64,000 bases of DNA, taken from positions 124,001 through 188,000 of the forward strand of contig CAXBFJ010000005.1 in the NCBI GenBank assembly GCA_963975245.1. Direction: 5' to 3'. This document shows, one piece after another, positions 40,765-48,855 of the stretch. Each line of letters opens with the position of its first letter. The first letter of the stretch is position 1. This DNA is from Panacagrimonas sp963975245 (GTDB taxonomy: Bacteria; Pseudomonadota; Gammaproteobacteria; Nevskiales; Nevskiaceae). A model generated the notes under the pieces. The model was not told the DNA's origin. It ran no database searches and worked only from the letters and a program-made list of their open reading frames with translations. The translations under genes were made by a program, and so were the position numbers.

Positions 40765-42515
40765 TGGCCCGAGCCTGTGGAGGAGGCACCCAAATCCATC
40801 TCCTCGGGGGTGCCGGTAACGCGGATGATCTCAGCGATGGTGGTGATGCCATTCAGGACATAGTCGAGCCCACACTGCTCCAGTGTTCGGAAGTTGCTCA
40901 GCTTTGCGGCAGCAATCTCGAACTCACGATACTGGCCTAGTCTGAGCAGATCAGCGAGCGTCTGGTCAATTTCAAGTAGCTCGTAGATGCCGATGCGCCC
41001 TCGATAACCCGTGTCATTGCAATACTGGCAACCTGCGCCGTGGCGCAACGCGTCGCGCTTCAAAGCTGAGTCCGTGTGCGACGCCAGCCAGGCCTGTTCT
41101 CCGGGGCTTGGCGCATACGGCTCTGCGCAACTCTCGCAGATACGGCGAACCAGTCGCTGTGCCAATACTGCATTGAGGGCGGTCGCCACCATGTAACCGG
41201 GCACGCCCATGTCGATCATGCGGTTGACCGTGGAAATGGCATCGTTGGTATGCAGCGTGGATAAGACAAGGTGACCGGTCATGGCGGCGCGCACACCGAT
41301 CTCTGCCGTTTCAGGGTCGCGCATTTCGCCGACCATGATGATGTCCGGATCCTGCCGCAGTGCGGAGCGAAGCACGCGCGAGAACGACAGTTCGATTCGC
41401 GTATGGATTTGCACCTGATTGATACGCGGCAGGCGATACTCCACCGGGTCTTCAACCGTGATGATCTTGTGCTCAGGGATATTGATTTCGTTGAGCGCGC
41501 CGTAAAGGGTCGTGGTCTTGCCGGAACCGGTTGGGCCGGTTACCAGCACCATGCCGTTGGGCCGGCGGATGATGCGACGGAAGCGTTCGAGAATATTGGC
41601 CGGCATACCCGACTCACCCAACGACAGCAAGCCGGCAGACTGGTCCAGCAAGCGCATGACAATGGATTCTCCATGCTGCACCGGCATCGTCGACAAACGG
41701 ACATCCAGCTTCGAATTCTTGACCTTGATCTGGAAGCGGCCATCCTGCGGCAATCGCTTCTCGGAGATATCCAAGCCTGACATCAGCTTGAGCCGGGTGA
41801 CCAAAGCCGAAGCAATGCGCGTTTCGTCGATGACCTGCTCGTGCAGGAATCCATCAATGCGCTGCCGAACCCGGATCAGCTTTTCTTCGGGCTCGATATG
41901 AATATCTGAGGCGTGGACCTGTGCAGCATCTTCAAACATCGAATGCAGCAAGCGGACCACAGGGGCATCATCTACGGCGGACTGATCAGTGCCGGAAGGA
42001 CCGCCAAGCTGAGACAGGTCAAACTGGCCCTGCGAGATCTCCTCGCCAAGTTCTTCAGCCAGATTGATGATCTCTTCAGTACGACGGTAAACCGTGTTGA
42101 TGGCCTGGTTGAGATCCGATTCGCGTACCAGTGCCAGCCGAATCGGCCGGTTCAGCTGGGTTCGCATGCTGTCGTAGGCCAGAATGTCGGTCGGGTCCAC
42201 CATGCCAACCACCAGTCCATCAGGCTCATTGCGCAACACGATGGCCTTGTGTCGCCGCGCCTGTGCTTCGGGCAGCAAACGTACGGACTCCGTTTCAAAC
42301 TGGTACTGCCGCAAATCGATGATGGGCAGCAGCAGCTGATCGGAGAGTGCCTTCAGGATCTCTTCTTCATCAAGCATGTCCAGCTCGACCAGAATCCAGC
42401 CTAACTGACCGCCGTACTGACGCTGATGTTCGACGGCCTGCTTGAGTTGATCGCGCGAGAGCAGATTCCGCTCGATGAGCAATTCGCCGAGGCGCAGTTT
42501 GCGTCGTGTACTCAT
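40761..42515 (-). CDS. mshE: MSHA pilus extension ATPase MshE
   Basis: This 584-residue secretion ATPase powers MSHA pilus extension. Its N-terminus has two tandem MshEN-type motifs, KLRLGELLIERNLLSRDQL (from 6) and QLGWILVELDMLDEEEIL (from 37), each ending in a helix. Residues in this repeat bind c-di-GMP in Vibrio MshE. Walker A GPTGSGKTT is at 327-335. A four-cysteine zinc motif (CESC and CQYC) lies in the C-terminal domain. The ATG at 42515 overlaps the mshN stop (ATGA); the frame is open upstream but that is mshN sequence. c-di-GMP control of extension is likely. Confidence 0.95.
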   Translation of the reverse strand: MSTRRKLRLGELLIERNLLSRDQLKQAVEHQRQYGGQLGWILVELDMLDEEEILKALSDQLLLPIIDLRQYQFETESVRLLPEAQARRHKAIVLRNEPDGLVVGMVDPTDILAYDSMRTQLNRPIRLALVRESDLNQAINTVYRRTEEIINLAEELGEEISQGQFDLSQLGGPSGTDQSAVDDAPVVRLLHSMFEDAAQVHASDIHIEPEEKLIRVRQRIDGFLHEQVIDETRIASALVTRLKLMSGLDISEKRLPQDGRFQIKVKNSKLDVRLSTMPVQHGESIVMRLLDQSAGLLSLGESGMPANILERFRRIIRRPNGMVLVTGPTGSGKTTTLYGALNEINIPEHKIITVEDPVEYRLPRINQVQIHTRIELSFSRVLRSALRQDPDIIMVGEMRDPETAEIGVRAAMTGHLVLSTLHTNDAISTVNRMIDMGVPGYMVATALNAVLAQRLVRRICESCAEPYAPSPGEQAWLASHTDSALKRDALRHGAGCQYCNDTGYRGRIGIYELLEIDQTLADLLRLGQYREFEIAAAKLSNFRTLEQCGLDYVLNGITTIAEIIRVTGTPEEMDLGASSTGSGH

Positions 42516-43480
42516 GGCGTTTGCAGACTGAGAATGCGCTCGCTGGCAAAACTGCGTAGCGCTGGACTCAGCGCCGAACTGGACAAGGCCTTCTGGTAGG
42601 CAAGATGCGCGCGCTCGGTTTGCCCGAGATTTTCCAGTGAAATGCCCAGACCCACCCAATGCGAGGGGCGTGCGGCGTCGGCAACGGTCAGCATTCCGTA
42701 TTCGCGCGCCGCTTCTTCGTGCCGCTGAAGCCGCTGGAAAGCAGCGGCACGCAAGGCAGCCAGTTCCAGATCATCCTCCAGAGCCGCGGGAGTCAGGACA
42801 TCAAGTGCGCCACCCGCGTTGCCGGCTGCAAGCAGGCCGCGCGCCTGTGCCTTTCGGTCTGACAGGCTGGGGCCGGTAGGCGTGGGTGGCGCTTTTTCCA
42901 CAACTTTCTTTGGTCGTGGGGCAGGCTTGCTTGCTGCTGTTACGTCTTGTGTCGGGGCTTCGCTCTCAGTAACGCTATTTTTTTGCACAGGCTTTGAGGG
43001 CGCACGAGGCTTGGCATGGCGGGGCGTCTCTAGTTCGCCAGGCAGGGGCTTCGAGCGTGGCTGCTCCGAGGCACGCAGCGTGCCGATGGAAAGGTTGTCA
43101 GGAATCTTGATCGCGCCTTCAAATTTGAGCGTCGGCGGTACTGCCTTGATCGGCGTCAATTTTGCAATCTCGGCCGCGTCAGCCACTTTCTGGTCAGCCT
43201 CAACACCCAGATGCGTACTCATCCCGCCGGGGGTTTGATGATCGCTCAGATCATCGGCCATGCGCAGCTGCGGCGCGGGAGGTTCAGGGCTGACGGTCAA
43301 TAGTTTCCAGACGACAATGGCGACCAGGACAGCAATGCACAGCAAGATCAACCAGGTTCTTTTTGAAAGCGACCGGCCAGCCTGTTCAAGCGGGTCGTTC
43401 AGGCGTACGCCACTGATGGCTTCCGAGCCGGGCGCTTGACGCGCGGCCAGGTCTCCCAGCATTCGATTGATCAGACTCAT
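42512..43480 (-). CDS. mshN: MSHA biogenesis protein MshN (TPR protein)
   Basis: This 322-residue protein starts MSLINRMLGDLAARQA, the typical MshN beginning. It has one membrane segment at about 42-61, then a Pro/Lys/Ala-rich linker to about 235. The C-terminal TPR-like helices are LLAAGNAGGALDVLTPAAL, HEEAAREYGM and ERAHLAYQKAL. MshN helps build the periplasmic assembly apparatus. Both ends overlap neighbours (ATGA with mshM upstream and mshE downstream). Confidence 0.88.
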   Translation of the reverse strand: MSLINRMLGDLAARQAPGSEAISGVRLNDPLEQAGRSLSKRTWLILLCIAVLVAIVVWKLLTVSPEPPAPQLRMADDLSDHQTPGGMSTHLGVEADQKVADAAEIAKLTPIKAVPPTLKFEGAIKIPDNLSIGTLRASEQPRSKPLPGELETPRHAKPRAPSKPVQKNSVTESEAPTQDVTAASKPAPRPKKVVEKAPPTPTGPSLSDRKAQARGLLAAGNAGGALDVLTPAALEDDLELAALRAAAFQRLQRHEEAAREYGMLTVADAARPSHWVGLGISLENLGQTERAHLAYQKALSSSALSPALRSFASERILSLQTP

Positions 43481-44415
43481 GAGCGCAATATAGAAATCAT
43501 CAGAGCAACGGCAAACCCGAGCGAAACGGCCAGTGCCAGCATCGCGCCATATTCTCGCACCAATATGACGGGCCATTGCCAGATTTGGATGCGCGCGCCT
43601 TCAGTATCCTCGATGGCTGCCATCGCATCCCGCAGACTGACGGTCGCGTGTCCGGGGCCAAACGCCGCCATCAGCGCTTTGTGGCACAGGATGTTGCCGA
43701 GCCTTGGAACGCCGCCACAGGCACCGCAGATGAGGTCTACAACGCGCCGCGGGAACAGCAATGGCGCTCCGCCCGCCACCATGATCCGGTGGTCTACGTA
43801 TGCGCGAAACTCTGCCGCGCTCAGCGGGGTGATCTGGTGGGCAAAGCTGATGCGTTGCCGCAACTGACGCAGCTGAGGCTGCTTCAGGCGCTGGTCGAGT
43901 TCGGGCTGAGCGAAGAGCACGAGCTGTAGCAGCTTGTCGTGTTCGGTTTCCAGATTGGTCAGCAGGCGAAGGGCTTCGAGAACCTCGTCCGCCAGCGCTT
44001 GGGCTTCATCCACGATCAGCACGGTTCGAATGCCCGATTCGGCATTGGCCAGCAATTTCTTCTGGATATGAGCAAGTAGAAACTCGGATTCCTGCCGGTT
44101 CGCAGGGTCTGTTTGGCAGCCGAGTTCTTCTGCGACCATGCTGATCAGGGCGCCGCGCGAACGCGTGGGATTGGGCAGGTAGGCTGTTGCCCACTTTGCT
44201 GTGGTGTCGCTGGCCAGGTTGCGCATCAGCATTCTGCAGACCGTGGTCTTTCCGAGTCCGACCTCGCCGGTAACCTTGAGGAAACCCTCGCCAGAGCGCA
44301 GCGCCACCATCAACATATTCAAGGCCGCCTGATGAGAGGCCAGGGCAAAAAAGAAGTGGGTGTCGGGCGTCAGGCCGAAAGGCGGGGTCTTGAGTCCGAA
44401 GTGTTCCTGGTACAC
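43477..44415 (-). CDS. mshM: MSHA biogenesis ATPase MshM (ExeA-like)
   Basis: This 312-residue AAA-type ATPase has the N-terminus MYQEHFGLKTPPFGLTPD, Walker A GEVGLGKTT at 50-58, Walker B VLIVDEAQAL, and a single membrane segment near the C-terminus. It resembles ExeA, which helps place the secretin. The start codon is GTG. The stop overlaps the mshN start. It lies 34 bases after mshL, so the two genes are linked both in order and in presumed function. Confidence 0.9.
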   Translation of the reverse strand: MYQEHFGLKTPPFGLTPDTHFFFALASHQAALNMLMVALRSGEGFLKVTGEVGLGKTTVCRMLMRNLASDTTAKWATAYLPNPTRSRGALISMVAEELGCQTDPANRQESEFLLAHIQKKLLANAESGIRTVLIVDEAQALADEVLEALRLLTNLETEHDKLLQLVLFAQPELDQRLKQPQLRQLRQRISFAHQITPLSAAEFRAYVDHRIMVAGGAPLLFPRRVVDLICGACGGVPRLGNILCHKALMAAFGPGHATVSLRDAMAAIEDTEGARIQIWQWPVILVREYGAMLALAVSLGFAVALMISILRS

Positions 44416-44449
44416 AGATAATCAGCAGATTGATATCAGCTGAGCATCA

Positions 44450-46180
44450 TCAAGGAATCTTCATCGCCGGCGGCGGCGGACTCAGATGATCTGTGGGCTC
44501 CCATGACGCAGAGCCTTTCAGGCTGGTGGCGATCGGGCGCAAAAGAATCACCAACTCACTCTTGAGTTGGCGCTTTCGCTTCTGTTTGAACAGGTTGCCA
44601 ATGACGGGAATATTGGCCAGACCCGGCAGACCAAAGCTTTCGTCGCCGTCGGTCTGTTGCATGAGCCCCCCAATGACCACCACTTGCCCATTGCGCGCAC
44701 GCACGATGCTGTCAGTCTCACGCACGTTGGATAGCGCGAGCGGCAAGACCTGTTGCTGGTTCTGTACGAGGATGGTCTTGGTCTGGTCCTGAACGTCGCT
44801 GACAATCGGGTGCACGTGCAAGGTCACGTTGGCATCGCTGTCAATCTGGGGTGTCACATCGAGCGATATGCCCGAGAAGAAGGGCGTAAGTTCCACATCT
44901 TGACTGGTATTAGTGGAGGCTCCGGTAGTGGTGTCACTGCTGATACCGGTGACGAAGAATTCGTCCGAGCCCACCTTGATGATCGCCTTCTGGTTATTGA
45001 TGGTGGCAACGCGCGGCGAGGAGAGCACCTGAACATCACCCTGGGCGCGAAGCAATTCGATGACCGCAGAGAAATCACCTGCGTTCACGGCGCCAATGAA
45101 GGCGCCACCGATGGCAGTACCGAGCGTGTTGGTGAAAGGAGTGGTGGGTATTGCACCGGTTATTGGGTCTGGCGTGTAGTTGGGCGGAATGGCGATCGCC
45201 GACCCGGCATTTGCCGTGTTGCCTGCGTTGAAGACGTTGTTGCCGCCAACGATGCCGCCAAGAAACTGGCGTCCCTGAGAATCTCCGATGGCAGCCCAGT
45301 TGATGCCTGCCTGATAGGTGTCGTTTAGCGTGACTTCCAGAATCTTCGCTTCCAGGATGACCTGGCGTCCGAGGCTGTCCTGAAGGCCGTCCAGATAGCT
45401 GCCGATCAGTCTGAGTTCGGACGGCATCGCGCGGGCAACAATAATGCCGGAGTCGCGGTTGATCACGATATTGCGGCCCTCTGTCGGTGGGACCAGCAGT
45501 TTCAGGGTGCGATCCAGTTCCAGCCACACATCAGAACTGGTCGTGGTTTCGATACCGCTGGCGATCACAGTTGACCGATCGGAATTGGCACCGTCATTGT
45601 TGCCACCACTATTACCGCCCAGGCCGCTTTGATCGGAGCTGAGCGCGTCGGTGAGCTGGCCTGAACTGACGCGTGTATTGGATCGGCCTTTGCGGCTCAG
45701 GTTGAGATAATTGATCTGGAAAATCCGTGTGGCCAGAACATTGCCCAGAACCACAAAGCCGTAAGGTGTCGTGCGGTACTCGTAGCCAAAAGCTTCCTGA
45801 ACGGCTTGCATGACTTCCGGCACGGTGACATTTTTGAGGTCAACGGTAATTTCACCGATAACCCCACTCTGGACCACCATGTTGTAGGGCGTGCCGGCAA
45901 CCAGACTCAGGAAAAATCCGCGGGCTGGCGCGCTTTGCACATTGACATCGAATCGAGGTTCTTCGGGCAGGCTCGGGCCCGCCAGACCGAGTACCGGCGC
46001 GTTGCCGGGCAGCAGCGCATCAGCCACTTCGACTGGCACTTTCAAAGGCTCCGGCGCAGCCGGTTCGGGCTTTTGTGGTGCGGCCGCGCACGCCGCAAGC
46101 ATGGCAGCCGCAGCCGCAACCGCGAGTCGATTCCAGATAGTCGCGCTTGTCAGCGATTGCGCGGGTTCCCGCATCCTCAT
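44450..46180 (-). CDS. mshL: MSHA outer-membrane secretin MshL
   Basis: This 576-residue secretin has a probable lipoprotein signal (MLAAC, Cys31). An N-terminal STN-like domain with ITVDLKNVTVPEVMQAVQ, an N1-type domain, a Gly/Ser/Asn-rich variable stretch (about 175-205) and the C-terminal secretin pore follow. The pore includes VLSSPRVATINNQKAIIKVG and VVIGGLMQQ. It forms the outer-membrane channel for the pilus. The start may be the ATG at 46180 or 46174. It overlaps the mshK stop (ATGA). Confidence 0.93.
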   Translation of the reverse strand: MRMREPAQSLTSATIWNRLAVAAAAAMLAACAAAPQKPEPAAPEPLKVPVEVADALLPGNAPVLGLAGPSLPEEPRFDVNVQSAPARGFFLSLVAGTPYNMVVQSGVIGEITVDLKNVTVPEVMQAVQEAFGYEYRTTPYGFVVLGNVLATRIFQINYLNLSRKGRSNTRVSSGQLTDALSSDQSGLGGNSGGNNDGANSDRSTVIASGIETTTSSDVWLELDRTLKLLVPPTEGRNIVINRDSGIIVARAMPSELRLIGSYLDGLQDSLGRQVILEAKILEVTLNDTYQAGINWAAIGDSQGRQFLGGIVGGNNVFNAGNTANAGSAIAIPPNYTPDPITGAIPTTPFTNTLGTAIGGAFIGAVNAGDFSAVIELLRAQGDVQVLSSPRVATINNQKAIIKVGSDEFFVTGISSDTTTGASTNTSQDVELTPFFSGISLDVTPQIDSDANVTLHVHPIVSDVQDQTKTILVQNQQQVLPLALSNVRETDSIVRARNGQVVVIGGLMQQTDGDESFGLPGLANIPVIGNLFKQKRKRQLKSELVILLRPIATSLKGSASWEPTDHLSPPPPAMKIP

Positions 46181-46581
46181 CTCCCAGTTGGCATCTTGGC
46201 CGAAACAGCATCCCCTGCAGATGGGGGCAAATTAAGCCGGATTTGCCGGCCGGCGTGATCAATTACGGCGCTGCGGTGTTCTACCGCGACGAGTCTCGCG
46301 CCTTCAATCCTAGCGCCGAGGGCCACGCTGCGCCCGTTTATCACTGCGACGCGACGTTCTCCGGCGACGAGCGTTGATGTCAGCTGCCATCGGGGCTTGG
46401 GCTTTTCTGCCTCAGCCAGCGCTTCGTCTTCTTCGGTCTCCAGCGCGGCGGTCTCGGTCCCGTTTTCGTAGCCAGGCGCCGGGCTGGTTGGGTCGCCGTA
46501 AGGAAGCGGAGCCGCCCAACTCCACGAAAAATACATGAGCATGGGCAGCATCAGCATTCTGATCAGACGCAGGCTAAACAC
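46177..46581 (-). CDS. mshK: MSHA biogenesis protein MshK (PilP-like)
   Basis: This 134-residue periplasmic protein has a signal sequence (about 1-23). An acidic low-complexity stretch (ETEEDEALAEAEK) and a small beta-domain with LTSTLVAGERRVAVINGRSVALG follow, matching MshK and PilP/GspC-like domains. The start is GTG, preceded by GAGG, and it overlaps mshJ by eight bases. It should link the inner-membrane complex to the secretin MshL. Confidence 0.82.
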   Translation of the reverse strand: MFSLRLIRMLMLPMLMYFSWSWAAPLPYGDPTSPAPGYENGTETAALETEEDEALAEAEKPKPRWQLTSTLVAGERRVAVINGRSVALGARIEGARLVAVEHRSAVIDHAGRQIRLNLPPSAGDAVSAKMPTGR

Positions 46582-47227
46582 CGATCCAGGCCTCTTCGCG
46601 ACCGAGGGTGCCGGCAGTAATTTTCACTCTCACGAGCGGGTGCGCTGAAACTTCGAGATCAAGCCTGTCCCAATAAAAGCGCCAGGGCAGGGCCTCCATG
46701 CCCTTCAGAAAGGCGAGCACATCCAGATAGCTGCCTTCGAGCTCGAGTTCAACGCCATGTCGATACACCTGCGTTGGAAGGATCTCTCCCGGCACCAGTG
46801 CTGTGAGGGGCTCAGGTGGAAGCGAGCGCAGGCTCAGCAGTTGCAGCGGTGCCGTCCTCGCCAGTACTTGTTTGAGAACCTCCACCATTTCTTCAGGTGC
46901 GATCATGCCCTGGGTCAGCCCGCCCAGCTGACGATTGAGCTCGGCAATGCGCAAGCGGTTCTGATCCAGGTCTGCGGTCAGTTTTGAATTCGGGTCTTCT
47001 TCGGTTTGAAGTGCGACTTCTTCGATGCTGCTGTTGATTCGTGACAGTTCAGTGCGCAGAGCAGCGACTTGCGGGGTGAGCGTCTTGCGCGCCTTGTCTA
47101 GGGGCTGCATGAACAGGATGTCCCACAGCAAGGCGATGAGCCCGAGCAGCGCCAACATCACCAGCACGCGCTCGCGCAGCGCCATGGCGTCGATGCGATC
47201 CATCAGGTTTTGCCACCATAGCGTCAC
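46574..47227 (-). CDS. mshJ: MSHA biogenesis protein MshJ (PilO-like)
   Basis: This 217-residue protein has one N-terminal membrane segment (about 22-42), a coiled coil (about 43-100), and a C-terminal ferredoxin-like domain ending GTLGREEAWIGV. This is the PilO/GspM architecture and is found in MshJ. The start is GTG and overlaps the previous gene as GTGA. It partners the PilN-like protein encoded just before it. Confidence 0.88.
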   Translation of the reverse strand: MTLWWQNLMDRIDAMALRERVLVMLALLGLIALLWDILFMQPLDKARKTLTPQVAALRTELSRINSSIEEVALQTEEDPNSKLTADLDQNRLRIAELNRQLGGLTQGMIAPEEMVEVLKQVLARTAPLQLLSLRSLPPEPLTALVPGEILPTQVYRHGVELELEGSYLDVLAFLKGMEALPWRFYWDRLDLEVSAHPLVRVKITAGTLGREEAWIGV

Positions 47228-47838
47228 TTGGACAACCCTCCCGGCTTGGAGCGCAACTCGAAGCTCACCGCTTCATCTCCTGACTCGCGTTGCAGGCTGA
47301 TTTCTCCGAAACGGCCGCCAGGAAAGCGTGGATCGCTGACGCGACCTGCGAGGCGCTCCAGATATTCGGGAATCAAATCTTCACCCAGTGCACGCCCCTG
47401 AAGGGAGACATATTGTCCGCCGCCGTCGAGCCTGACCCGGGTCAGCCACAAGCCCGAAATACGTCGGGCAGCAAGGGTATCAATCTGGGCGGCGAATCCG
47501 GTGGTGACACCGAGATCACCTCGAGCCAGCACGCGGACAACACTTTCCTTTTGCAGGCGCTCCGACTGGAACTGCTTGAGCTTGGCTTCCAGTTCTGCAC
47601 TTTGTTTCGGGTCGGTCTGACGAAGAAAAAGCTCCTGCAAGCGACCGTTAGCAATGTCACGATCGTGTTCGAGCCTTGCCTTTTCTCGAGAAAGCGCGCC
47701 TTCGCGCCACAAACTCAGCGCATAGATCAGCGCAAGCGCGAGGATCCAGATGAAGCAGACGCGCAACACAATCTGAGCAGAAAACAGGGCACGCTGTTTT
47801 CTGAAGATGGGTTGATGCAGGTTGATCTGTTGCTTCAT
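47224..47838 (-). CDS. PilN-like MSHA biogenesis protein (MshI2 type)
   Basis: This 204-residue protein begins MKQQINLHQPIFRKQRALFS, the conserved cytoplasmic tail of PilN-like proteins (INL motif). One membrane segment (about 25-44), a coiled coil and a fimbrial assembly domain follow. It joins MshI (PilM-like) to MshJ (PilO-like). In Vibrio this part is often fused to or annotated with mshI; here it is a separate gene. It overlaps mshI by one base (TGATG). Confidence 0.85.
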   Translation of the reverse strand: MKQQINLHQPIFRKQRALFSAQIVLRVCFIWILALALIYALSLWREGALSREKARLEHDRDIANGRLQELFLRQTDPKQSAELEAKLKQFQSERLQKESVVRVLARGDLGVTTGFAAQIDTLAARRISGLWLTRVRLDGGGQYVSLQGRALGEDLIPEYLERLAGRVSDPRFPGGRFGEISLQRESGDEAVSFELRSKPGGLSK

Positions 47839-48815
47839 CAGAGCGTTGTTTGTTCCTGGCGTAAGGCAGCTCCAGCCGCCATGAGGCACGCAGCCTGTCG
47901 CTCCAGTGGGATTTTACCTGTCCCGGGTAGCAGTGACTCGAGTTCGAGCGTGTGCACGGGCAGGGCGCTGCCGTCGGCAATGCCCGAGGACAGTCCGGGG
48001 ATGCGCATCGCTGCTGGCGTCAGGCCGATGGAGCTGGGGGCCATGCCCTGGAATCGGCTCTCGCAATATTCAAGGGAGCGATAAATTTCCTCCCCCATCA
48101 TCTCTACGAGGCGGGTCTTTTCTTCGCCATCGTCGTTCTTGATCTGGGCTGCGTTCAGGCTTTGCGCCCCGATGGCAATCCGACGTGACAGGTAGATGGT
48201 CGACGCCTTGGTGATGACCACCAGGCTGTAATTCTCCTCGATATGAAGGATCAACTGGCCTTCCCGGTCTTGGGGCAGCAGGGAAGCGAAGTTGCGTAAG
48301 GCCATCTCAGCGATGTCGATCGCCGCCAGCTTGAATCCGCAACGCGTCAGCAGCGCGACCTTCTGTTCGATCACGGAATTCTGACTGACCACCACACACA
48401 GGGAACGCGGCTTTTCTTCGCCGTGATTAATCTGCACGGGAATATCGAAGACATCCACGGTGGCGTCACTCAGCGGCATGTCGATGAGATCATGGATCTT
48501 CCAGCGCACCGCTTCGCGCATCTCCGATGGCGATACATCCGGGGTATCTACCAACAGGGTCTGATACTCATCAGGCGCGAGCACATAGTTGCAGGTGCCC
48601 GCTTCTGGCCCCAGGCTGCTAATCAGAGCGCGCAGGACAAACGCTGGTTCAGCGCCGATTGGCACCGGCCGGAATTCGCATGCGGTCAGGCGCGGAGTGC
48701 CGCCTTGCCGTACCCCGCGGGCCATGGCAACGCCATCGTTCTGAATCCAGATTCCGATTGAGCCGTTGCTTCCTGCCGACTTGCGACTGAGCATCTTGAA
48801 CAATCGCTTACTCAT
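47838..48815 (-). CDS. mshI: MSHA biogenesis protein MshI (PilM-like actin fold)
   Basis: This 325-residue cytoplasmic protein starts MSKRLFKMLSRKSAGSNGSIGIWI and contains EMREAVRWKIHDLI, the helix typical of PilM/MshI. Actin-like nucleotide-binding strands (AIDIAEMALRNFA, LILHIEENYSLVVI) are also visible. It should sit under the inner membrane with the PilN-like partner. It follows the GGDEF-EAL gene after 40 bases, the same order as mshH-mshI in Vibrio. Confidence 0.88.
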   Translation of the reverse strand: MSKRLFKMLSRKSAGSNGSIGIWIQNDGVAMARGVRQGGTPRLTACEFRPVPIGAEPAFVLRALISSLGPEAGTCNYVLAPDEYQTLLVDTPDVSPSEMREAVRWKIHDLIDMPLSDATVDVFDIPVQINHGEEKPRSLCVVVSQNSVIEQKVALLTRCGFKLAAIDIAEMALRNFASLLPQDREGQLILHIEENYSLVVITKASTIYLSRRIAIGAQSLNAAQIKNDDGEEKTRLVEMMGEEIYRSLEYCESRFQGMAPSSIGLTPAAMRIPGLSSGIADGSALPVHTLELESLLPGTGKIPLERQAACLMAAGAALRQEQTTL

Positions 48816-48855
48816 AGGGCAGAAGATCTCTGAACGAAGTAGGGCGCGAGCGGCA

